Assembly (NCBI GenBank): GCA_036023115.1
Contig: JAYKKT010000059.1
Span: 5,379,501 to 5,443,500, forward strand
Length of the DNA stretch: 64,000 nucleotides
Source of the DNA: Brasenia schreberi
Lineage: Eukaryota > Streptophyta > Magnoliopsida > Nymphaeales > Cabombaceae
Direction: 5' to 3'
In this document: in pieces, positions 35,278 to 46,900 of the stretch
Numbering within the stretch: position 1 is the stretch's first letter
Layout: each line of letters opens with the position of its first letter
Notes under the pieces: model-generated
Told to the model about the DNA's origin: nothing
The model's input: the letters and a program-made list of their open reading frames with translations, nothing else
Databases searched by the model: none
Translations under genes and position numbers: made by a program

Positions 35278-36249
35278 TCTATCTTGTTTCCGATATCATG
35301 AATCTGTTTTATTTTTTTACCGATCTTTTGGTGCCGGAAACCCGATTTATCGCGCACCGTTGTCTATTTTTTCATCTCTTTCCTTTCGAGAATGGCCGAG
35401 GACACATTTTTTTGTCCCAATAAAGGCATTCATTAATTTGTTTCAGCATGCCTAGCTCGAGAAATCGAAGTCATATTCGTGGAATGGTAATTTCTAATCG
35501 AGGTGTAAAGGGAAGATATCGTGTAAACTTTTTGTAGACAAGAATATTTTCGTTATGACAGACTAGAAGAATCTAATAACTCTACCAAATCAATGACAGT
35601 CTAGATGCCAAACAAGGGTTCCTTAGCCTAATCTTATTTTAATGGTGGAAGCTTTCCTCGTCATGGTCCCTGAACTTTCTGGAGGATGGTGCTTAAACAT
35701 TTAGTTCCATAAACCTAGTGAATTTTCAGACTGATTTGGCTTTACGGAGATTACGCTGATTTGCCATATGATATATATAACTGGCACATACTGATATGAA
35801 TTCAAATCCCCTTTTGTCCTCTATGTTATACATGATACCAGGGTTTTCTCCTGTTAGTTGACCAAGATAGTATACTTATGACTGTGTTTATTCGATGCTG
35901 AACAGGTAAGCACATCAGATATCGAAAAAAGTATACTAATAGGTCTCTTGCACACCAATGCCAATAGTGTTAGATCTGTATACAACTCAAATCAAAATAC
36001 TGATTGTGTTTTGGGCAACCTCTTATGCAGGGACAATGTGGATCTAGAATCACATGTCATAGTATTGTTACAACCTCATTGTTTACTCTTCAACACTGTA
36101 ATGTTATCAGCACTGAGTTCCATAAAATTTTGCATCAAGTCTATGATGCACATGCAAGTTCTTCTATGTATTTTTCTTTGATCTAACTGGCATCCCATAT
36201 GCAACTGCTATTTCCTTTTGTTCTACATTGATCTATGATGCAATTGCAG
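35278..36249. other. Region expected to hold catalytic exons, not found
   Basis: In an intact HCS1 gene the exons for the biotin-binding half (with a GRGRxKxxWxSPxG motif) would lie before 36250. No such motif is visible in any plus-strand frame here. Open frames at 35948-36181 and 36004-36186 do not resemble biotin ligase. Confidence 0.5.
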
Positions 36250-36737
36250 GGGCTGCCTTGTCTTGACGTGAAAATAAAATGGCCCAATGACCTCTATCTG
36301 AATGGACTAAAGGTTGGAGGAGTTCTGTGCACATCTTTGTATAGATCAAAGAATTTGATGTTAGTGCTGGTAAAGAAGTGTCTGTTTATATTCCTCGCTA
36401 AACAAAAAAGTCAATGTACTGAATGTCAGAAACTATTCTAAACTTAAGTTGATTAATTTTTGGTTCAAGAGTTATCCTTTTGTGTAGGTTGCAATTTTTT
36501 TTCTTGTACATCACCTTGGGTTTTAAAATTTTTCTTTCTTCTAATCCATTGTTACGTTATTTCAATCATGATGATCTGTAGGTGTTGGTATGAACATGGA
36601 TAATGAGATGCCAACAAGAGTCTAAATGCAGAATTGCAGAAGTTAACATCTGGGATCCAGTGTCTAACAAGGGAAGAAATTCTTTCATCTTTCTTTTCAA
36701 GATTTGAATCCCTTTTTGAAGTTTTCTCAAGTCAAGG

Positions 36738-36960
36738 TGAAGTTTTCTTCTTGATATTGTTCTAATGCTCTTTTCATGCTTCTATTCCCTTCTTCCCTTC
36801 TCCTTCATGAAGCTCATTCATCTATAATACGTGGAACAAGCCTCCTATTGATGAAGTTTTCTTCTTGATATTGTTCTAATGCTCTTTTCTAGTCCCTTCT
36901 TCCCTTCTCCTTCATGAAGCTCATTCATCTATAATACGTGGAACAAGCCTCCTATTGATT
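36738..36960. repeat. 114-bp tandem duplication at an exon donor
   Basis: tgaagttttcttcttgatat starts at 36738 and again at 36852; the second copy lacks a few bases (ctagtccc against catgcttctattccc). The first copy begins 1 base after the intron's first G, so the duplication starts at the splice donor of the HCS1-like exon ending at 36736. Confidence 0.93.
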
Positions 36961-37269
36961 AGAAATTGTATAGAAGCACTGATAAGTGTGAAACATTACT
37001 GGGGGATTTTGTTACATGTTGTGCATCATATCATCCTCAAAGAAAGAGCAAAAGGAGGCATCTCTTTTAACAAATAATGGCTACAATCTACAATATACAA
37101 AAAGGTTTAAGTGCAAAAGTTTTGAAAAAATGACTCATTCCAATTCTATAATTTTCAATTCTCAATTCCTATAGCTCTCTTACGGTTCTGAAAGATGCTT
37201 TTGTTAGCTATTAGGTGGAGTTGTTTTTCAGGGTATACCAAAAATTAGTTGAGAAGTGAGTGCTTGCTG

Positions 37270-37857
37270 ATGAATCTGGTTGAACTTTTTCAAAATGATG
37301 GAAAAATGGATGGAGATGTTACGCATATAATTAATGCCGGTTGGTTAAAATGGAGAGGGGCACCAGGTATTCTGTGTGATAAGAAGATACCATTAAAGTT
37401 AAAAGGTAAATATTATAGAGCAGTAATTAGACTTGCAATGTTTTATGGTCCTGAGTATTAGGCAGTTAATCATCAACATGTACAAAAGATGTCCATAGCA
37501 GAAATGAAGATGTTGAGATGAATGAGTGGTCACACAAGGAAAAACCGTATACATAATGAGGTTATTAGAAATCAATTGGGAGTAGTACCAATAGAGGACA
37601 AAATGAAGGAAAATCGTTTAAGATGGTTTGGATATGTAGAAAAATGACCAAGGGACACTCCTGTAAGAAGATGTGAAAAATTAGATTGTGAAAATATTAA
37701 AAGAGGAAAAGAACAACCACAAAAGTGTTGAAAAGAAACTATAAAGAATGATCTAGTTTATATTGAGTTAACTGCTAGCATGACACATTATAGGGCTATG
37801 TGGAAACAAAGAATTCATGTAGCCGACCTCTTCTAGTATGGGAAAAGGCTTAGTTGT
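37270..37857 (+). mobile_element. RTE LINE, 5'-truncated, in HCS1-like intron
   Basis: RTE C-terminal coding sequence (FQNDGKMDGDVTH, GWLKWRGAPGILCDKK, then decayed RxWFGYVEK and RGKEQPQKC) with several stops. It ends in the terminal block gtagccgacctcttctag and a short GTT tail. Flanks share only gttgttttt, so the target duplication is unclear. Confidence 0.85.
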
Positions 37858-40800
37858 TGTTTTTGTTACAAGTTCTGGGACATGATAGTCATGAAATTTG
37901 AGTCCTTTAAAGTATATGGCTGGTAAAGATGGGGGTCATAATTTATGCAACTAGTTGTCTTTGTCATATTTGTGCAGTATACAAAGCTCTTGAAGATCTC
38001 TACTACCATAACTGGATGCACGGGTATTATTCATAATGTGGTTTATCATTGTGCGTGTGATCATTTTCTTTTCTCAGATTTTAGTTCTTTCACTGCTACA
38101 TATGCAAGGATGAGGGTGGTAAATGAGCTGGACAAAGCAAACATTACCTATTCACTTATTGTATCATCAAGGTGTATGCGTTGAGATTGGCTTGTGTTCC
38201 TGATGAATTAAGGATCCTTGTGCATTTTTGTGTCATGATCGATTCATGTTCCTGTAGCAGACTGAGCCCCCAAACTCGTGAAAAAGTGGTCCTTATTAGC
38301 TTGGGTCACTCAAACTTGTGAAATTGGTGGTGATCATCATTTTGGGATTCTGTTTATGAAGTACTCATCTTATAAAAAACATTAATGCATAATGATCTAG
38401 CTGGCAAGCATGATCTGCTTGTTGTCTCTATCTTCTATGAAGAATCCATTGATTCCATTTCATCACCAGAAGGAATAAAGAACTACATGAGCAGTAGAGC
38501 ATGAAATGTGAGAATTACTATTTCATCAGCAACAATGATCCGGTAGAACGCTCTGACTTAGTTGTAGAAGCAAGAGAACCTAGCATTCAGAGGAATTCAG
38601 TTGCAAATGGAGACCCTGTGTGGCAAATCGGTCATGTATTTGAAGGTTTAGCCTTTTACTGCATATCCCACTTGGATTCATAGACACATCCACCCTAGTT
38701 TTGAATGTTGATGCTATTTTCAGTTAATCAGCGATTCTCACAACTGAATCCAGCCATGCATGCTGCTCGAGACGAGAGCTGTGTAATCATCAATTATTAC
38801 ACTCTACTGGTGGTTCCTACCACATTACCATTGTCTTGGTGAGAATGCATTATTTTTGGAAATGCATAATTTCAGTGTGGACAGTCCCCATTATCAGTGT
38901 TGTCTGTTGCAGTTTGTAAATGCTCTCAGCCTGAGGTCAAGGTGTCTTAGAGAGAATCGAAATGATCCTATTTCAACTGACAACTGTGAGTTCATACAAA
39001 TTGAGTGAAGCATATTTTGTAGGGCATAAAGGACAAACAGCTTTATAGAGGACTGCTTGGATCCGAGAAGTCTTCCATGATGTTGGACCATGTCGCATGG
39101 GTGAAGGTGCATGTGCGGACATCAGTACAGGTGCTGGAAATGGCAACACGTGGGGACACTGCTATTATAAGTATAATCTGTAATATTTTATTATCATATA
39201 ATTGATTCACTAATAAAGTACTTATAAGTCAATATCCTTGAAAGGTTTTAGTGACACAACACTAAACATAATTAAAATCGATAAGTTGGACATGGGATAG
39301 GGAAGTACAGGTTAATTGTCAGGGTGTCCAATACTAGTGACAGTGCAGTTTCCTGGTAGAAGTGTCTATGTGACGTAGTTCTTTGAGGCTACCACCCTCG
39401 GAATGATCATCACCAACTCAAACTTCATCTGTTTCTTTCTCTCATTTCCCCAGTTACTGACACATGCATGAATCAACCAGCATATCAGTGGCAACAGCAT
39501 TAGGTACAGATTCTTCTAACTCCAGATTGCCATTTGGGGAAAAATGAAGAGAAAAGGAATTAAAGTGGGCTAAAGGAAAAGGCTTGGTAATGTACCTTCA
39601 TGGTTTAGGATGCAGACTAAACCTCTTGAAGAACACAACTTAACGTTTTCAAAAGGTGTTCAACTTTTAAGATGATATTCTGAATCATGCTATTATGTTA
39701 GTGTGGCCCTGGTATTAACATCTTATTTCTTTTGTGCTTTTGTTTATTGCAAGGAATGCTGTCTACAGCATTTTGAATCCATGTGATAGAGATGTAATAT
39801 AGCTGGTTTTGGAAGACATCTTATTCCCTGATTGGAATTTTGATCTGAGTCAGAGATTGAGACACTGTTGTAACATTTGGAACTTCTGTGAAGCTTTCCG
39901 ATACTGAATTGAGCCGTTTAAACTTCTCCGTATGAGTTTTCTGATATAAGACGTCCATGGTCTTTTTGGCATACTTACAATGAAGAATTTTTTTTTGACC
40001 CATTGAGATATTTAGCCCAGTTCCTTATTTTCCCTTATCTTTATTACAGTGGGCAGAAAGTTGTCATTGAAGAAAAGTATAATGGCACTTGTCCAGAAAA
40101 AAGTGTAGTCACCATTCAGGTGAGAAGGCAGGTGTTTGAGAAACCAGGATATTCATTTATTTCACCCTTTTTTGCTATAATTGTCTTTTTTATCTTTTCA
40201 GGGATTATCTTCTTCTGGGTATCTCTTGGCCCTTGATGATGATAATAAGAAATATGAGCTTCATCCTGATGGAAACGGGTATTAGTCTGAACCTAGCTCT
40301 GTTAATTATTAAACTGCTGAAGAAATTTAATTATGATGATAAGAATCCTTGACAAAAGGAAATAGTGAGAACATGTGAACATCATGCTAACATATGTTAA
40401 TTGAAGAACCACAGGGAGGCATGTGTAAAACAAAATGGCAGGAAATCATGTACTCAATGTTGCTGCATAATGTGTTATTTATCAATTAACGTGGTTTCTC
40501 TTTGAGATAGTTAAGGCATTTATTTCCGGTTGCCAAATCTAGCTAAGGAAGTGGACTCTAGATTTAGAAAGCTTTCTCTCACGAAAAAAGAACATTTCGT
40601 TACATTATTTTGACATGCTTCTTTATGATCAGAGGGTCTTCAATCATATGGATTCTTATTTTTCCAAACTGAGGTGCAAAAAGTCTTGGAATCACAGAAA
40701 AAAATATTTTGGATTGGCTGATAGGTGTTAACTATGTTTTACTAAAGAAGTCTTGGGCCTTTATAATGCAAATATTCCTCCTTAGGCGCATCACGCATGT

Positions 40801-41911
40801 GGATAGATCATATGGCACGTCTATGTAGCCAGTTAGAATGTATATGATGCTTGACAAACTCAATCTTTTCCGCCCGCAAAGCAAACACCATTCTGAAGAA
40901 ACTGCATGAGACAAAAGAAACTCAAGATTGGAGAACAAAACTCAAATGCTTCTATTAACTTCCATCAAATATGGACCCATGGACCTTATTCGGGTGTTAC
41001 ACATAAGAAAATAGAATGACTAAAGCACCGGTTCAAAAGCCTATGTAGTGAGTAATATGAATAAGTCAAAGTAATTGGCATCTATGTACTAGCACAATCA
41101 ACATTCTCTTTGACCAAGTACTTTCACATTCAGTAACTTGAAAGCTTGGTTGTTCCTTCTGTATTTCGTGAAAGATAGCTGTGTTGTCATCTGTATGAAT
41201 GGTGGTTGCCTTTATGCTGTTAATCATGTGATTATATTGAAAGTTCACAAGTTATTCTGAAAAGCATATGCCATAATATGCTTTACATGTGCATGTAAAA
41301 GCTAATGCGATCATAAACAAGTCTAAGAGAACTTCGAAGGCTTCAAGGACCACAATGCTCAAAAACCTTACAAACAAAGAATCAGACCTTTATGTCCAAA
41401 CAGTTCCAGCCACATGGCATGTCTTAGCAAGGAGGTGCACTGCGTGAATGTGGTCTTAACATGTTAACGTACTTTCTCATTCTTATTGGCAGTTAGACAC
41501 ATGAAATTCACTCTGGCTGAAAATTGTAGTATAGAATATTAGTTTTTGGAAAAACTAATAGCTATGCTGGTCAGGTTTCTATTCCTGTGATACACTTACG
41601 CTACTGCTTTCTTGATAGCACATCCTCTTTTGGTAACTAGTAAGTCACTAGGCCTTTGTGTCTTTCTGTAGCTTTGATTTCTTCAAAGGGCTAATCAAGA
41701 GGAAGATGTAGTCATGATGCTATCACTGCAAAACCTGATCATCAAGAGGGAAATATAGCAATCTGACAATCTTAAGGTTAACTCTTTCATCTTGTCCATG
41801 GAAACATTATCTGCGAGAATTGGTGGTACGAGGAAGAGAAGAGAACGAAGGACAGTGTCATCCAATTCGGGTTTGTTCCATGGTAGAATATTATTTTAGA
41901 AGCTTATTGGT

Positions 41912-42316
41912 TGTTCTCCTATGGTAGAATATTATTTTCTGTAAATGAGGTTTGTTTTGTTCCATTAATTAATCAATTTTATACAATCGCTACTGCTAAT
42001 GTCCTTTTTCTTTCTTATGTGCGCCCGCACAGAGGGTACATTGAGAGAGAGAGAAGTGAAAATAATGTTCTAAAATCTAGATGAATGTGGTAAATGCTTT
42101 TTTGGCTTATAGAAACAGGGTAGTATTCTCCTATGGTAGAATATTATTTTGTGTGAATTAAAATCATTTTATACAATCATTAGTACTGATGTCTTTTACT
42201 TTCATATGTGCACACGCAGACGGTACATGAGAGAGAGAGAGAGAGAGAGAGAGAATAATGTTCTAAAATCTAGATAGATATGTGGTAAATGCTTTTTTGG
42301 ATTATGGAAACAGGCT
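41912..42316. repeat. About 211-bp tandem duplication, 3' of HCS1-like
   Basis: ttctcctatggtagaatatt starts a unit near 41913 and again near 42127. Each unit continues through tttatacaatc, a GA run of different length, and aataatgttctaaaatctag to gcttttttgg. The copies differ by many small changes, so it is older than the other duplications. Confidence 0.85.
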
Positions 42317-43859
42317 GTTGTTTACTAACTCGGAATGAGATCAAAATAATTGTTGCCCTCAATGAATGCTTCCATTGATGTTTGGTCAACCTTGTTGTTT
42401 GCTGAGTATGTCTGCAGGTAAAGAAATCCCTTCATCCTGTATAGTTTCTCGTACCTTTTAGGTGGAGTTGTAACATGAGCGCCATAAGAACACAACCGTG
42501 CTTTAGCTTGACCTAACATACCATCCTTGCACGCACTGATTCTGGTTGGCTCACCTCTCTGCTTCGCAGCAAGCTCTATGGAGAAGCACCTAAATACTTT
42601 TCCTCTCAAAATATCAAAATAATGCCTTTTTCCATGGGAGAATCAAAATTAGGGAAGGCAAGCACCCTTGTTAGATGGGGTCCAGTCAGGACTTGATGTT
42701 AGGGCAAGGATTTCCACTGCTTTGATGTTCATTCAAACTGAAAAAAAATTATCAATGTTTTGGCAACAAAAGGCTCCAACTGATCAAGTTTACTCGAGGA
42801 GGTGAGGTTGTCAAGTGAATCACAAGACTTACCATTGACCAAAGCTTCCAATATGGAAAAGAGATTATGTATCGTCACAACTTGAGCCGTTGCCCAGGAC
42901 TAGCAATCGTGTGGTTGTCACTTACCGTTAGTAGTCCTCCAATTACTGTTAATAAAACCAGTATTGTGCAATTCGTGCATGCGTGCATGCGTGCATGCAT
43001 GTGTGTGTGAGAGAGGGAGGTGCAGCCACCTCTAATGGTTGGCTCTAGAATGACCTCAGAAGTTGACCATACATGGAGTCCAATCAACCACTGTCGACTA
43101 TTCAGTTGTCGACTATTCAGTTGCTAGATCCAAAAGTTCGACGATATGGTTGAGATCTAATGACTGCTATTCACAGCCCTTTTACAACGAGGAATACTAA
43201 AACCAAGAGTTATTTTACATTAAGTGACTTCAACTAACATTGATTCTTAGTAAACATCATACTCCATCTTGTATCGTATCAACATTTGACTCCAAATGTA
43301 AGATCATGTTGTATTATTTCCTTCCAATACTTTGGACTAGTGTCTACAAAGTTTTTGGCCTACAGCATTTATATTATTAACAAGTTTAGAAGTCAGGGGC
43401 CCAATGCGGTTGCCTTAGCGGCCTTACTCACGAGCCACCCATGCCCCGTAGGAGCATGCTGCTCAGCCGTATGGCAAGGAGTGCCCGCCTGAGGTATTGA
43501 ACTCATGACATTTAGCTTATGAGCCAATCCCTTGAGTGAGAGCAACCTCGGAGGCAGGAAAAAAGATTATTTGCAAAGTGGCCACAACCCTATATCCTAC
43601 TTCGGTTATCTCCCTCTGCTGTCGCATATTATGGTCCAGGCATTTGGTTTAATCTTTGCATCATAGTCACTGTCATCTGCAGACTACGGCGACAGCCATT
43701 TAACTTGATAAAAAGAAACAGTTTCCGATTGGATGATTCCCATTCAAAATGCAGCATTACATAAAACTACGTCATATACTGTCAGTTAAAAACTAGTATG
43801 GTATAATTGAATACTCAAAGAACAATAATGTAAATATATACGTTACTTGCATAGAATAA
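42317..43859. other. Intergenic, SINE relic
   Basis: Convergent spacer between the HCS1-like and ETFQO 3' ends. It holds a GCATGC/TG repeat at about 42977-43010 and a SINE S2 copy at about 43480-43545 (on + gaggtattgaactcatgac then agcttatgagcc). No gene was recognised. Confidence 0.4.
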
Positions 43860-43943
43860 TTACATTATTGTGTATCCCGGGCCTCCACCTCCTTCTGGTA
43901 CAGTCCACTCTATGTTCTGTTTCGGGTCCTTGATATCACACGC

Positions 43944-43992
<49 letters not shown>

Positions 43993-46900
43993 AGCAACTC
44001 GTACAAAGAAAACCTAGGCATACAAGAGAATCTGAATAAGAAGCAATTAGCTGAAGAAATAGAGTTTACCCTCTTCAGTCTTCACCAAGCTACCACAGTT
44101 GCAAAAAAGAAAGATCATGAACGCAATACACACTTGAATTTTGGAGACGTGAACAAGTTGAAGCAAATCCATTTTGTGTGTGTGCTAGTGTGTATTGGGA
44201 TTGGGAGGGGTGACATATAACATAACTAAATTTGTCACAGATATGGATAAGCTTGTCGAAGCTGATACAATTATGCGTCCATATGTGCATGCATGCCTGC
44301 GCGTGTATGCTGTGTTGCAAGGTACAGAATCATGAAAAGCAACCGGGCATCCAACCAGACTCAACCGCTTTATAAAAAAGATACAGCTACTATTCCCATC
44401 AAGTTTCGGTATAACATGATTCAAAGGATTGGGGACAAGGGTTTTAACCAAATGATGCCTGATAGTAATGATCTTCAGTCACACAAGAAAGGGATTCACG
44501 GGAACTATTTTTCTTTCCGACAAATGGCAGTCGATTTGTAGGAAGAGTGGATGGAGTAACGTATAGCCTTTGCAGTGTATGCAGGCAAACATTTGTAACC
44601 AAGTAAACAGCGACTGTCTTAATTAAAGGGGAGATGTCACATCATATTATGTAAAGACACCCATCTAAAGTGAGTCTGAGGATCGGCCTATACCAGAGAA
44701 ATATATTGCACAGTTGGCTAGGAACTTTGAACCATCTGGACCAAGCTGAAAGCAGCCATAAGATGATTTCTATACTACAATAAGCGTACCAAGCAGACAG
44801 CTATTAAATTAGTTCATGTATCTTGAGTCATGCTGCGGGGACATGGTCCAAGATGGTTATTCAGGATGTTGGATGCATTACTTTCATTTAGTGGTCACCA
44901 TTTACGTACCTTGCAATGGAGACAATTCTGAGCATTTATATGCAATTTTGGTTGTCCTGCGTCATCTGCCACATACCTATTCATTATAAAATACAAACAT
45001 AAAAAAAGATTCATCATAAGAATAACCATAAAATAGGAGCTACTTTGTCAGGCCTCAAATGCCTCTTAAGTTGACCTACAAATTTGATGAGATATATCAA
45101 GTTCTCATGAATGGAGACTGAAAGCTAACAAAAGCTAGATCTAGATCATACAGAGCGAGTAAGTTTGCATTACTCATAAACACGTGCAGGACAATATCTT
45201 GACTCGGGTCCAGCATACTGCGGCAGGTTTACTAGTTCAGGTACTTTGGGGTCCTTCAGGTGAAGATGAATAGGCTGGTCGTGCTCATGATTAGTATTGC
45301 TCCTACATCAAGAAAAAACACATCGAGTCAGAAAACTGTGATTTTGTGCTCATGAAAGAGAACACCAGATAGACTAACACGGTGTCTGACTAACCATTTG
45401 ATTCATTTATTTACCTGGTAGGGAATACTTTTGATTCATTTATTTACCTGGTAGGGAATAACATGAACAGAAACCAACTACAGTGCCCGTAATTGCCTCG
45501 GGTTTTTTAGTATTAAGAACAAAAGGAAAAACTAGAGTGCCTAAAAGAACAGCACACAGCATTCTTGAAATTGATGATATTTCTAAATTGTTGGCTAGTG
45601 AAGGTACAAATGAAGAAAGGATAGTTCAACTTCGCACTTATGGACAAAATGGACTTAAACCTCACCCTTTCCAATCAGAGCCTGTGGCGGGCTGGCACCC
45701 CATTGCATTCACAGGAAAAGAAACAAGCGTAGAACTAGAGCAAATATAAATATTAAGCAAAGTCCCAACAAAGCAAGACAGCATAAGCATGAAGAAAGAA
45801 CGGTCTAATTCATAAATAAACTCATCTAAATATGAAATGACATTGGCAGGAAAGTAATCAAACATCCAAAGTTCCTTATTTTAGGCACTCCGGTCCCCTC
45901 TTTCTGATTATGCCTCTTTTGGAGTGAAACGAGAAAACTGTATCCACCAGAGTTTCTGTCAGAACCTTTTAAGGCTGTCATGGTACTATTGCAATGGATT
46001 TTGCATAAAACTGAAATGCATGAGAAAGGGCATGCTTAAAATCATAGGTCATCCAATCAAACAAAAAATAGGAGGAGAATTCTGTGACCTGTACAGAGAT
46101 GTCAGTATATCAAAGGACACCAACCCATCCGGCTTTGCATATTGTATTGGAGAGTGAGAAACTGCAGGCTGCAACAAAGGTGCATTAATGCATCTGTTGA
46201 ACATTCCAACGAAACCTGGAGTGAAGAATTGGAAATGCTACAGAATCAAGCTAACAACATGACATCAACAATATCCTTACATCAGTGGCTTTATGATCTG
46301 GCTTTCCATGCTTCAGTGTCAGAGGCAACCGTCCCCGAAAAACATAGCTATCCACAAAATAAATGCATAATATAATAAATGAATCAACAGAAACAATGAT
46401 ACGTGAATGTAATGGAAGGAACTTTGTATAGCAGAAAACGGCAACCATATAGCTAAAAATAAAAGCCAGTCCAAGTGATCCGGCCATACTGTTCCAAGGC
46501 AGAAAAAGCCATTCCAGGGATCAGCCCATGCTTGAATGCCTATTAAATCACATAAAGGTTATCTTTATTTAAGCAGTGAACTAGCCATCTGTAGTATTTA
46601 CTACATAATAATCTTACATATCAGGAAAGAAAACCATGAGGATGAAGGATTAAACTAAGGTACTTACAGGCCGATAATTCCTTGCAGTATACAATTCTTT
46701 CCAGATCCATGACTTCTTCAGCAGGTCACCATATAATTCCATGTCAGTTCCTTCAGTCAGAGAGCTAAATGCTGCTTCTGCTGCCAGCATTCCTGTTAGA
46801 AATGAAGCAGAAAACCTTAACATTTCAGAAGAAAGGAGAAACCTAAAAAAGATTGCCCTCTGACTTTTTCATGTTATAGTTAATAAAACATCAAAAAGTT

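Larger units (their letters stand above)
36250..41711 (+). pseudogene. HCS1: Biotin-protein ligase (HCS1-like), broken copy
   Basis: Six C-terminal exons are recognisable: 36250-36369 (LDVKIKWPNDLYLNGLKVGG), 36582-36736 (VGMNMDNEMPT, then LTREEILSSFFSRFESLF), 37978-38023 (YKALEDLYYHNWMH), 40050-40119 (GQKVVIEEKYNGTCPEKSVV), 40202-40278 (GLSSSGYLLALDDDNKKYEL, HPDGN) and 41672-41711 (FDFFKGLIKRKM, TAG). The KWPNDLY and GGxLxE-like core and the C-terminal domain are those of enzymes that attach biotin to carboxylases. All introns are GT-AG and phases agree, except for two single-base losses: one near 36352 (frame broken after YRSKN) and one near 36613 (after DNEMPT). The exons for the ATP/biotin-binding half were not found upstream. 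An RTE element sits in the second intron. The conserved splice structure suggests recent loss, or base-calling errors at the two sites. Confidence 0.75.

Noticed and set aside
35948..36181. Open frames as missing HCS1 exons
   Set aside because: Neither frame resembles the biotin-binding half of biotin ligase, and no GRGR motif is present.
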